Shown: one piece after another, positions 16,388-24,430 of the stretch
Layout of the letters: each line of letters starts with the position of its first letter
How positions within the stretch are numbered: position 1 is the first letter of the stretch
Origin: a virus
Reading direction: 5' to 3' (one strand)
IMG/VR virus record: IMGVR_UViG_3300030333_004022
Location: 1 to 25,246 of that record
Length of the DNA stretch: 25,246 nt
Position numbers and translations under genes: made by a program
Notes under the pieces: model-generated
What the model saw: only the letters and a program-made list of their open reading frames with translations
The model's database searches: none
Told to the model about the DNA's origin: nothing

Positions 16388-17254
16388 TTATTTTCTCCTA
16401 TTAAGTAGTTTTTGTTTTTCAACCCACATTTTTCCAAGTTTGTTTTTGATAGGTTTGTTAACAAATTTTCTAATAACTTTAGTAACCAATGGAACAAATT
16501 TTGCCTCCGCTTGTTTGTCGTTTAAGTGTTTTGAATTATCCACTATCACGAAGTTGTTTTTAAATAATGCTTGAAAAGAACCAATATTCTTCTGAACATC
16601 TTTCCAACTCTTTTCTAATAATTTTGGTGGTAATATTCTATCTCTTTCTTGATTTCTTTTTTGTGCCACCTCTAATGATGTGTTAACCATTACCATATAG
16701 GTATCGTATCCCTCATCTTCTAATTCTTTTTTCAAAGAACTAATTTTACCAAATTTATGTCCAGTTCCATCTATAATCATTCCTAACTTACCTTTTCTAT
16801 ATAATTTCATTCTTTGTGCAGTAAGTTCTTTTGAAAATCCTCTGAATCCACTATAATCATCATCATCTGGATTTGTAAGTTGATTAAATACTTCATCTGG
16901 CATTTTGTCTAAATCAGTACCGAATCCAAATTTATGTAATAAGTGTTTCAACTCTTTATCTGAGTTTACCATTTTCATACCACTCATACTAATATTAAAC
17001 TTATCAGGTATACCAAATATTTTTTTCGCAACATAAGTTTTACCACTACCTGGCCCACCTGCAAGAAAGACTGCCTTAAAAATACCTTTGTCTTGAATAC
17101 CCTCTGCAATCATTACTTTAAGTTTTTTTGCCAAATCTTTTTTATAGGCATCATAATCTTCAGGTTTTACAAATCCTTTATATCCACCATAGGATTCAGA
17201 ATTTGCACTCTTTCCTGTTATATTTGATTCTAATAAATCTTTTAGTTTAATCAT
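16388..17254 (-). CDS. P-loop kinase, zeta-toxin / polynucleotide-kinase-like
   Basis: A 288-residue protein with an N-terminal leader (MIKLKDLLES), a basic helical segment (about 30-55) and a P-loop phosphotransferase core: FLAGGPGSGKT (Walker A, about 63-73), NSD (97-99), IIDGTGHKF (about 160-168) and NQERDR (about 201-206, a probable lid/arginine motif). The layout suits zeta-toxin-type or nucleic-acid 5'-kinase-like P-loop enzymes, not a AAA+ ATPase. The C-terminal ~50 residues are basic. A GGAG ribosome binding site lies six bases before the ATG. Substrate is unknown: a nucleotide-sugar (zeta-like) or RNA/DNA end (Pnkp-like) are both possible, the second interesting because of the ligase-like domain in the same operon. 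Confidence 0.87.
   Translation of the reverse strand: MIKLKDLLESNITGKSANSESYGGYKGFVKPEDYDAYKKDLAKKLKVMIAEGIQDKGIFKAVFLAGGPGSGKTYVAKKIFGIPDKFNISMSGMKMVNSDKELKHLLHKFGFGTDLDKMPDEVFNQLTNPDDDDYSGFRGFSKELTAQRMKLYRKGKLGMIIDGTGHKFGKISSLKKELEDEGYDTYMVMVNTSLEVAQKRNQERDRILPPKLLEKSWKDVQKNIGSFQALFKNNFVIVDNSKHLNDKQAEAKFVPLVTKVIRKFVNKPIKNKLGKMWVEKQKLLNRRK
16394..16399 (-). promoter_or_regulatory. Ribosome binding site deciding the endolysin start
   Basis: AGGAGA on the minus strand, seven bases before the ATG at 16386. It lies inside the last codons of the upstream kinase gene and supports the 160-residue form of the endolysin over the 197-residue open frame. Confidence 0.8.
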
Positions 17255-17289
17255 TTAAAACTCCAAATGTAGTTTATCAACTATAAATA

Positions 17290-19212
17290 TTAAGTTACGG
17301 AAGTTTCGTATCCTCTGTTTCTTCTTCCCCACCACATATTTATAGTGCACCACTTCTTTACATCTGAATTATAGTTTTCAGAATTGAATTCATAGATATG
17401 ACCACCATTTTTGATAGGTTTATTTTCAAAAATAACCTCTTTGATATTAAAATTAAATGGAACTTTCTTTGGATATTGTTCAAATGGATTAGTACAAATC
17501 ATTTTTTGGAACAAAAGTAAGTCTTCAAGTAAAGATACATCTACTTTTTTAAACTCACTAAATAAAAAACTTCTAAGATTCTTATCAAATTCTTCACGAT
17601 TAGTCACGATTCTGATAGATGTTGCCTCTTCATAATCCCAATAATATTCTCCTGTAGTTTCTTCTATTTTTCTACCCCAAAGTGTTTCTTTTTTTAAAAC
17701 TTTTGTTAAGGTATCTTTAGTAGTATTCATTTCTTTTCCTAAGAAAGTATCAGGATTCTTTTTCATCCAATTATAAAACTTAGTATAAAATTCTTTATAA
17801 GATATATCATGTGTTGAACTTAATACTCTTGAAATGTGTTGTGTAAATCCTAAAAAATGACTAAACATAAACATCCATCTCCAAATAGAGGCCTCTATAT
17901 ATTCCTCTCTATTCATTGTTTCACTACCAACTACCATAAATTCTTTTTCTTTTTTTAACATTTCAGGATAATCATGATGGAAAAATGCAGGTGTGGTCTC
18001 AACAACATCAATACCATATTCTTTTACATAACTTGGTTCAAAAAATGGTGTATTAGGTAATGCAGTCATTGGATACACTCCAACATAATCATGAAATTCC
18101 ATATCCATTATTTGAAATATACCTTCTTTAAATGATTCAATTGTTTCTTTTGGTAATCCCAAAATTAATTCCACATAACTTATCAATTCTTTATCTTTAT
18201 ATAAATCAAAAAATTCTTGTAATTTTCCACTATCAACATTTTTTCTTCTAATTGCCTTTAATACATCAGGATTCATAGATTGTAATGCAATTGTAATACC
18301 TTTCATCATACCTGCTTCTGTAAGTAAATAGGCATATTCAACAACCTTATCTGCCTTTGACTTTGCCCAATCTACACGAATATTATCAGGATATCCAGTT
18401 TCTTTTTTTAACTTTGTCATATACTTTACAATATCAAGGTGTTCTTTCAATAAACCAAAATTAGAATCTGCATTATAGAAAAATTCTACTTTGTTTTTAG
18501 ACAACCAATCCAATTCTTTAAATACTTTTTCATTTGTTTGTCTTGCAATCTTCTGAAAATATTTATCACCTATTTCACAAAATGTGCATTGATAAGGACA
18601 ACCACGAACACTTTCTATTGTACCCTCAAATGCATAGTCATGGTCTTTAATTTTTACTAAATCATCAAATAACCCATCCAAGTAAGGACTTGGCATTGAA
18701 TCAATATCTTTTAATCTTTCTCTTGGTGGTGTTGTGATTAGTTCGCCTAATGGTGGATTAATTGTAACACCATTTACTTTTGTCCAATCTTTATCTATAA
18801 GATATCGTAATAATATATCTTCAAATGTTAACTCACCCTCACCATGAACCAATATATCAATACCTGGATTATCTTTACAAAATTGTTTACACCTATCACC
18901 TTTTGGTGTTCCTTGTCCACCAAATATAACTAAACAATTAGGATTTATTTTTTTTATTTTTTTTATGATTGAAGTATTAACGATTGAATTCCATACAAAA
19001 TTTGAAACACCGATTATATCAGAATCTTTTATTTGATTTATAATCTTATTTTCGTCTTGACGATAATATATCCAATCTTCCATATTGAAAGAATAATTTT
19101 TTTCTATAAGTGGATTAAGTTTGCAATATCCCCATATCAAACCAGTAGAATATGGTAATTTTACTTGATTTGCGGTAATATCTGATAACTCAAGGAAACT
19201 TATTTTGTACAT
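17290..19212 (-). CDS. Radical SAM protein with N-terminal cobalamin-binding-like domain
   Basis: A 640-residue protein with the architecture of class B radical SAM enzymes. Residues about 1-150 resemble a B12-binding-like Rossmann domain (IIGVSNFVWN, VIFGGQGTP at about 95-103, VHGEGELTFEDIL). The radical SAM core follows from about 195 with CPYQCTFC (Cys205, 209, 212) for the 4Fe-4S cluster and a later TIALQSMNPDVLKAIRRKN block typical of the core. The C-terminal third is unassigned. A classical B12 DxHxxG motif is not seen, so cobalamin use is uncertain. The gene overlaps the previous one by 13 bases and ends the sugar cassette. The reaction is unknown: methylation or rearrangement of a sugar or lipid would fit the neighbours. 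The encoded ferredoxin could supply electrons. Confidence 0.9.
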   Translation of the reverse strand: MYKISFLELSDITANQVKLPYSTGLIWGYCKLNPLIEKNYSFNMEDWIYYRQDENKIINQIKDSDIIGVSNFVWNSIVNTSIIKKIKKINPNCLVIFGGQGTPKGDRCKQFCKDNPGIDILVHGEGELTFEDILLRYLIDKDWTKVNGVTINPPLGELITTPPRERLKDIDSMPSPYLDGLFDDLVKIKDHDYAFEGTIESVRGCPYQCTFCEIGDKYFQKIARQTNEKVFKELDWLSKNKVEFFYNADSNFGLLKEHLDIVKYMTKLKKETGYPDNIRVDWAKSKADKVVEYAYLLTEAGMMKGITIALQSMNPDVLKAIRRKNVDSGKLQEFFDLYKDKELISYVELILGLPKETIESFKEGIFQIMDMEFHDYVGVYPMTALPNTPFFEPSYVKEYGIDVVETTPAFFHHDYPEMLKKEKEFMVVGSETMNREEYIEASIWRWMFMFSHFLGFTQHISRVLSSTHDISYKEFYTKFYNWMKKNPDTFLGKEMNTTKDTLTKVLKKETLWGRKIEETTGEYYWDYEEATSIRIVTNREEFDKNLRSFLFSEFKKVDVSLLEDLLLFQKMICTNPFEQYPKKVPFNFNIKEVIFENKPIKNGGHIYEFNSENYNSDVKKWCTINMWWGRRNRGYETSVT

Positions 19213-20603
19213 TTTTCTTCTATCTCTTTGAATAAATTATTAAATTGTTTATTTCTTTCACTACCTAATTTCATAAAATGATTATAATTGTGAATTAGAA
19301 TTTCTTTCATATCAGAATACCATTTTACCATTTCTTCTTCAGGTATATTTTGCAATCTTACTATTTCATCAAGAATCATATTGTATCTTTTTTTATTATC
19401 AACTACTCTATCATATGATTCATCAATAAATGGATGAAAAGTTTTAAATCCAAGTCTTTTTAATTCACCAATTGTATTTGGTCTTCCAAATACTATAAAA
19501 GGATGGAAATTACCAACACATTTCCAAGTCTTTTCTGTTATATAATCACTTCTTCTAAAAAAATTAGATTCTGTTACTACACTATAATAAGTATTTAACC
19601 AAGGTTTTTTAACATCTCCACGAAATCCATGAATTTTGGATAAGTCTTCATGGTCAATCATTCTTTTTTTCATTTTAATAACTTGTTTGATATACTTTTC
19701 AAATTTTTCTCTATAGGTTTGCTCATCATCATAAATCATCTTGTATTCTTCAATGTAGGTATCAATTCTTGTTGGAAATCTAAAATCACCATCTAATGTA
19801 AATTGAAAACTAACTAAATTCTTATCTAAAATACCCAATCTATGTAATTCTGCAACCAACATTACACGATGTGGATGCATTCTTCTATTAAAACACAAAA
19901 ACTTATTATCTCTTTTTTTACCTAAACTATTTTTAAAATCACCTAATGATACAGAACTAAGTTTTCCTTTAGTCTCCTTAGATTCAAACTTATCAATACC
20001 TATATTATACTCATGTCCTTTTTCGTATAAAAAGTAGTGATAGTTCATAACATTAAATCTGTCTGTAGTTTGCATATTCTTTTGGTGCCAAGTGTGATGT
20101 TGTTTTTTTATACCATGGTTACCACTTGTTAATATAATTATCTTTTTCATTGGTAAATTATTTGCTTCACAAATCTGTGCCAATCTTTCAAAAAATACAT
20201 CAACTACTAAACCCTCATGAACCATTGTAATTAATATATAACCATTTGATTGTTTTAACTTACTCATTGTAGTAGGTGGAATTGCCTGTGTAAAATTCCA
20301 ACCATCATATAATGAACCCTTTTCTTGATTTATACCAAATGATTTTTGAAAATCTCCAAAAATTTCTACAGGATATACCCAAGTATCTTCTGGTTTAACA
20401 TCTTTTATGTTTGTTATCATATCTTCATAATAATTCCTAAAACTTGAATTATAAACATGCCAAGGTTCCCCAAATTTTTCTCTAACCGAAACTTCTGTAT
20501 GGTCGTAGAATCCATTATGTTCATTCATAACATACCTTTTAATTTCAAGGTGACATGCATTAGGTATCAGATATGGTACATTTTGGTCAAATACTATTTT
20601 CAT
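19200..20603 (-). CDS. Glycosyltransferase-like protein, GT10 (fucosyltransferase)-like C-terminal half
   Basis: A 467-residue protein. The C-terminal half has KFLCFNRRMHPHR (about 234-246), YYSVVTESNFF (339-349), ITEKTWKCVGNFHPFIVFG (355-373) and LGFKTFHPFIDESYD (384-398). The TEK-x-W segment followed by a Pro-containing strand resembles the donor-binding part of GT10-type GT-B fucosyltransferases. The N-terminal ~200 residues are unassigned. Its C-terminal half is clearly related to the partial protein at the right edge (24427 onward), so the cassette carries two paralogues. A TTGGAG ribosome binding site and an ATGA overlap couple it to the upstream gene. Donor and acceptor are unknown. 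Confidence 0.82.
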   Translation of the reverse strand: MKIVFDQNVPYLIPNACHLEIKRYVMNEHNGFYDHTEVSVREKFGEPWHVYNSSFRNYYEDMITNIKDVKPEDTWVYPVEIFGDFQKSFGINQEKGSLYDGWNFTQAIPPTTMSKLKQSNGYILITMVHEGLVVDVFFERLAQICEANNLPMKKIIILTSGNHGIKKQHHTWHQKNMQTTDRFNVMNYHYFLYEKGHEYNIGIDKFESKETKGKLSSVSLGDFKNSLGKKRDNKFLCFNRRMHPHRVMLVAELHRLGILDKNLVSFQFTLDGDFRFPTRIDTYIEEYKMIYDDEQTYREKFEKYIKQVIKMKKRMIDHEDLSKIHGFRGDVKKPWLNTYYSVVTESNFFRRSDYITEKTWKCVGNFHPFIVFGRPNTIGELKRLGFKTFHPFIDESYDRVVDNKKRYNMILDEIVRLQNIPEEEMVKWYSDMKEILIHNYNHFMKLGSERNKQFNNLFKEIEEKCTK

Positions 20604-21427
20604 ATTAACTCCAATATTTCTGGTTTTATAATTTTGTTAAAATATGTCTTATGTCCATCCCATTCTACATGTAGATTATCATCCCAGAATGGTAAGTCAT
20701 GTTCTTTTGCATATTCATATAAACCATCATAATCATTTGAAAAAACAAAATTTTCAAAATCAATTTGTTCAAATAAATGTTCAGTCTCTTTATATTGTTT
20801 ATGTAGAAACTCTCCATCTTTATTAGTAAATATATTTTTCATAGTATGAAATACATATTTTATTTTATGTAATTTACAAAAATATTGTACTCTTAAAATA
20901 GACTCAAAAGTATTAATGAAAGAATATTCTGTAGTATAATAATTTTCATAATAATTAGTAAACCAATCTGTATATTCTTTAAATGCATATCCATCTTTAT
21001 TTGGAAATCCACCACTTCTAAAATATCCCCAATTTCTATTTTCTTTATTATAGGCGGTATTCATTCCTTCTCCTAATCTTAAAGGTTCAGTATTACCCTT
21101 GTGTTTAGTTAATCCTGGCCATTTATAAGTTTCCTCTAATGAACCAAATAAATCAGTTCGTATTGGGTCACTCCACATAACTGAAACTAAAATATCTTCT
21201 TTTTTTATATTAGGTATTTTTAAAACATTAGATAGTGTATAAATAACTCTTCTTGATATCAAAGAATTACCAGATGCAGGTTCACCTGTATGATAATAAA
21301 ATGGAAAATCAAAATATTCTTCTATTGCATTTGTCCAAGTTTTTTCTTTTTCTTTCATTATAGGTACATCAGCTTTCTTTGAAAAACTACAACCACCCGT
21401 AATAATTCTATATTGGTTATCTGTCAT
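20600..21427 (-). CDS. SGNH/GDSL-hydrolase-like protein
   Basis: A 275-residue protein that resembles SGNH-fold esterases/acyltransferases: the N-terminal TGGCSFS supplies the block I Ser, EPASGNSL the Gly-Asn of block III, and DNLHVEWDGH near the C-terminus the D-x-x-H pair of block V. No signal peptide, so it probably acts in the cytoplasm, for example adding or removing acyl groups on a sugar. The frame also has an ATG at 21442, but that lacks a ribosome binding site. The ATG at 21427 has GGGGA eight bases upstream and reduces overlap with the upstream gene to 11 bases, so I prefer it. Family call is moderate because the motifs are short. Confidence 0.78.
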   Translation of the reverse strand: MTDNQYRIITGGCSFSKKADVPIMKEKEKTWTNAIEEYFDFPFYYHTGEPASGNSLISRRVIYTLSNVLKIPNIKKEDILVSVMWSDPIRTDLFGSLEETYKWPGLTKHKGNTEPLRLGEGMNTAYNKENRNWGYFRSGGFPNKDGYAFKEYTDWFTNYYENYYTTEYSFINTFESILRVQYFCKLHKIKYVFHTMKNIFTNKDGEFLHKQYKETEHLFEQIDFENFVFSNDYDGLYEYAKEHDLPFWDDNLHVEWDGHKTYFNKIIKPEILELI

Positions 21428-22757
21428 TGTAATAATCCCCATATTCTACTAAAATTGTTGAACCATCTCTATTGTATGCTTTTGTAAACTCATTAAATAT
21501 ATCTTCTGTTTTATCAAGCTCAACAATTTTGACTTCAGTTAACATCTCTTTTAGTTGTTTAATATAATTCTGAGTATGTTGTACTCCACCATTTAGTGGT
21601 TCACGAGAACCAACTGCAGTTCGTATTATAACTTTTGGTTTCATTTGACCATTAGTCATATCTTGAATCTTATCTAAATGGTTTACTAAACTATCCATAC
21701 ATCTAAGTAGGAAGTCCATTCTTGGAAAACAACTAATTGGAACATGTCCATTTAGTGCCATACCTGTACTCATTCCCATTTGTATTTCTTCAAACACAGG
21801 TAATTCTAATCTCTTCTCATCATCAATATCTTGTAATGTTCCATAAATAGAATTACCACTATACTTAACTGATTGTCCCATAAAAATAGTATCCTCTTTA
21901 TCACTTAACCATTTCATAGAACGATTTAATTCATCTTTATAATTCATAATAATTGGTTCTCCATTATCATCTTCTACTATTTGAAACTTCATACTCATAT
22001 CGTGAAATCCAAATGCAGTTTGTTTTCTATGTGGAAGAATAGATGTTGTATGATTACCTAAAGAAAACTCACTTGTTAAACTTGGTGATGCAAACTTTAA
22101 ATCATATTTTTTTAATTCTTCATAGTTCTCATGTATCAATAAATCTTCATTTTGTTTAAATACCATACCACTTGATTCATCAAATCTATAAATGATTCCA
22201 TTTTTACTCTTTGCATTAGTAAAATAATCAGATGTAGATTTACAAAACTTTTTAGACCTTAATGTTAGTCCACCATTGAAATGTCCAATGTCTTCTATAA
22301 ATTCAGAATCATCATTTTGACACCCATCAGATATTGTGTATACTAAGTCATAATCAAGAAACTCATCTTTCCATTTATCAATATTGGTTATAAAACAATC
22401 CCATTGAATCAATAATACATGTGGTGCATCAAAATATTTATGTAGATATTTTAATACAAACTCTCCATAATCATGATAGTCCATAGTACCTTTCAATTCA
22501 ATCCAATTGTGTTCTTCACATGGATATGGTGGTACAAGTGGTGAAACAATAGCAAAACTTCTAAAAGGTAATTTCTCCTCAAACTCTTTTAGTACTTCAA
22601 TACTTTTTTCAAGTCTTTGTTGTGAAACTGAATCACCACACCCATCAATTAATCTAACATCAATATCATATTTATAATCTTTATTTTTATAAACATGATT
22701 TATATCAGGATAATAATTGTCTTGCCAATAATATCCTTTTGTATAGTCTTTAATCAT
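21417..22757 (-). CDS. Fusion of DUF5672-like (glycosyltransferase-type) domain with transketolase pyrimidine-binding / E1-beta-like domain
   Basis: A 446-residue two-part protein. Residues about 60-180 resemble DUF5672, a domain frequent near glycosyltransferases: HVLLIQWDCFI (113-123), W and F at the DEFLDYDLVY segment, and GHFNGGLTLRSKKF (158-171). Residues about 268-446 resemble the pyrimidine-binding half of thiamine-diphosphate enzymes such as pyruvate dehydrogenase E1-beta: MNYKDELNRSMKWL, FMGQSVKYSGN, LPVFEEIQMGMSTGMALNG with Glu323 at the position of the conserved TPP-activating Glu, MDSLVNHLDKI and GGVQHTQNY (390-398). No pyrophosphate-binding partner (E1-alpha-like) lies in the window. 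The start overlaps the upstream stop by 8 bases with no clear ribosome binding site, so it is probably translationally coupled. Substrate unknown. Confidence 0.85.
   Translation of the reverse strand: MIKDYTKGYYWQDNYYPDINHVYKNKDYKYDIDVRLIDGCGDSVSQQRLEKSIEVLKEFEEKLPFRSFAIVSPLVPPYPCEEHNWIELKGTMDYHDYGEFVLKYLHKYFDAPHVLLIQWDCFITNIDKWKDEFLDYDLVYTISDGCQNDDSEFIEDIGHFNGGLTLRSKKFCKSTSDYFTNAKSKNGIIYRFDESSGMVFKQNEDLLIHENYEELKKYDLKFASPSLTSEFSLGNHTTSILPHRKQTAFGFHDMSMKFQIVEDDNGEPIIMNYKDELNRSMKWLSDKEDTIFMGQSVKYSGNSIYGTLQDIDDEKRLELPVFEEIQMGMSTGMALNGHVPISCFPRMDFLLRCMDSLVNHLDKIQDMTNGQMKPKVIIRTAVGSREPLNGGVQHTQNYIKQLKEMLTEVKIVELDKTEDIFNEFTKAYNRDGSTILVEYGDYYNDR
21436..21440 (-). promoter_or_regulatory. Ribosome binding site supporting the start of the SGNH-like gene
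   Basis: GGGGA on the minus strand, eight bases before the ATG at 21427. The alternative ATG at 21442 lacks any comparable site, so the downstream start is preferred. Confidence 0.5.
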
Positions 22758-23490
22758 AAAGATTTATTCTTTCTCTTTTCATTTGACCACCTGGATTAAA
22801 GTGTGCATCTTGTCTAAGATAACTACCAAGTGCAGCTCTTCTCCATTTAGTCTCTGATTTATTAGTCTCTGAACCATGAATTACATGTGAATGTAAAAAT
22901 ATAACATCACCTGAATTCATTGGTAGATATATTTTTTCATATCTATCTGTCCAAACACCATCAACCCATTCTCCTGGTATGTGACAAGGTTTACCTCGTT
23001 CATTTCTCCAATCGTCTGGATTTGTTAATAGTCTATCCTCATCAATATTGATTGGTAGACATGATTCCACTTGTGAACCAGGATAAACATATAGACATCC
23101 ATTCTCTTCATCACTATCATCAATGGCACAAGATGCATTTATAATGTCACCTCGGTTTGCATGTGAGTAAAAAATGTTTTGGTGAACATCTCTACCCAAC
23201 TCACCTGGTGGTTTAAAATACATCCAAGTTTGTAATCCATCAACTTTACCACCAATTAGTGTTTCAAGTATTTCTAAAGTTCGTGGGTGTCTCCACAACT
23301 TATCAAATAACTCTGAATCTCTATGTGTATATGCATATGGTCTTGTGTTATCATCTTCTTCTGAAGTTTTCCTCAATTCAATCAATCTATTACCCTCTTC
23401 TCTATACTCATCCATTACTTCTGTAGAGAAAATATTTTCTACATAGTAACCATTCTCTTTGTAAAAAGAAAGTATTTCATTATTCGTCAT
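22750..23490 (-). CDS. Phytanoyl-CoA dioxygenase (PhyH)-like Fe(II)/2-oxoglutarate protein with altered iron site
   Basis: A 246-residue protein of the PhyH superfamily, which hydroxylates or otherwise oxidises small molecules using Fe(II) and 2-oxoglutarate. Recognisable blocks are VHQNIFY (102-108), ENGCLYVYPGSQ (129-140), LPMNSGDVIFLHSHVIHGS (189-207) with the distal His205, and Arg217/Arg218 for 2-oxoglutarate. Family members carry H-x-D at the first block; here it reads His103-Gln-Asn105, so the carboxylate ligand is replaced. The Asn codon (AAC, 23178-23176) is clear in the sequence. It overlaps the epimerase gene by 11 bases with CAGGAG upstream of the ATG. Its place in a sugar cassette suggests a sugar or lipid substrate. 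Activity is uncertain. Confidence 0.88.
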   Translation of the reverse strand: MTNNEILSFYKENGYYVENIFSTEVMDEYREEGNRLIELRKTSEEDDNTRPYAYTHRDSELFDKLWRHPRTLEILETLIGGKVDGLQTWMYFKPPGELGRDVHQNIFYSHANRGDIINASCAIDDSDEENGCLYVYPGSQVESCLPINIDEDRLLTNPDDWRNERGKPCHIPGEWVDGVWTDRYEKIYLPMNSGDVIFLHSHVIHGSETNKSETKWRRAALGSYLRQDAHFNPGGQMKRERINLYD

Positions 23491-24430
23491 TTCCGTACTC
23501 CTGTTTATACCAATCTATTGTCTTTCTTATTCCCTCTGACAATGAAGTTTTTGCTTCCCATTGGTATTTATTTTTCATCTTATCAGAACTTATTTTTCTG
23601 ATTGGTATCATAGATGGTTTGCCACTAATATATTCAATTGGTGCGTTGTAATTATCAACTTCCATACAAGTATCTAATATCTCATTAACACTATAACTTG
23701 TATTAGAACCAATATTAACTACTTCATATTTGTCTTTAGAATTCTCCATGACATTTACTAAACCATCTATAAAATCTTCTATGTATATAACATCTCTAAC
23801 ATCCTCACCATCACCCCAAACTTGAATTGGATTATGTTTGTCAATTACTTTTCTAATTGTTGCAGGTGTGACATGACACTTATCAAAGTCCCATTTATCA
23901 TGGGGCCCATAACAATTTGCAGGTCTCACCACTAAACAATCCATATTTGGTGATAATTGATTTGCATATAAATCACACAACACTTCACCATATCTTTTCA
24001 TCCAACCTACTGCATGATATACAGGATATGGTTCTTCAAATATATTCCAAGTTTCATCAACTAAATCTTCACCACTTGGTGGATATACGGTTGAACTACT
24101 GATAAATACATACTTCTTTACTTTATTGAAATATGTAGCCTCTATCAATTGTGTGTTTACTATAACATTCGGTGTAACATGAACTAAAGGTGACTTTACG
24201 GTATCAACTGCATTTGAAGTATTTGCAGAACAATTAACAACTATATCCATACCCTCTGTGATTTCTTTACAAAATTCCATATCTCGTAAATCACCATAAA
24301 AGTATTCTACACCTTTTACTCTTTTATTGTTTTTATGTATTGTTCCAAATACTTCGTGTCCATCTTTTAATAATCTTTCTACAAGATTATATCCTATTAG
24401 TCCTGATGTTCCTGTTACTAAAATTTTCAT
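23480..24430 (-). CDS. NAD-dependent nucleotide-sugar epimerase/dehydratase (extended SDR)
   Basis: A 316-residue extended short-chain dehydrogenase. GTSGLIG (7-13) is the NAD-binding glycine motif, GDLRD (46-50) the adenine-pocket Asp block, SSSTVYPP (111-118) the catalytic Ser/Thr strand, RPANCYGPHD the substrate-side motif, and WGDGEDVRDVIYIEDFIDG the C-terminal block shared with UDP-glucose epimerases and GDP-fucose synthases. The usual Tyr-x-x-x-Lys is not seen in register: the sequence reads Tyr138-His-Ala-Val-Gly-Trp-Met-Lys145. ATGA overlap links it to the upstream gene, with GGGGA as ribosome binding site. It likely makes an activated sugar for the glycosyltransferase-like proteins. 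The exact reaction cannot be told. Confidence 0.9.
   Translation of the reverse strand: MKILVTGTSGLIGYNLVERLLKDGHEVFGTIHKNNKRVKGVEYFYGDLRDMEFCKEITEGMDIVVNCSANTSNAVDTVKSPLVHVTPNVIVNTQLIEATYFNKVKKYVFISSSTVYPPSGEDLVDETWNIFEEPYPVYHAVGWMKRYGEVLCDLYANQLSPNMDCLVVRPANCYGPHDKWDFDKCHVTPATIRKVIDKHNPIQVWGDGEDVRDVIYIEDFIDGLVNVMENSKDKYEVVNIGSNTSYSVNEILDTCMEVDNYNAPIEYISGKPSMIPIRKISSDKMKNKYQWEAKTSLSEGIRKTIDWYKQEYGNDE

Noticed and set aside
16387-16497. Longer endolysin start at 16497
   Set aside because: It would overlap the kinase gene by more than 100 bases and adds non-conserved residues; the ATG at 16386 has a strong ribosome binding site.
16388-17254. Toxin-antitoxin module based on the zeta-like P-loop protein
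   Set aside because: No epsilon-like antitoxin gene is adjacent, and the gene sits within a late phage operon, so a toxin-antitoxin pair is not supported.
17270-17283. Inverted repeat TAGTT-TATC-AACTA in the 35-base gap before the kinase gene as a terminator
   Set aside because: Only five AT-rich base pairs with no GC stem and no following U-tract; too weak to call.
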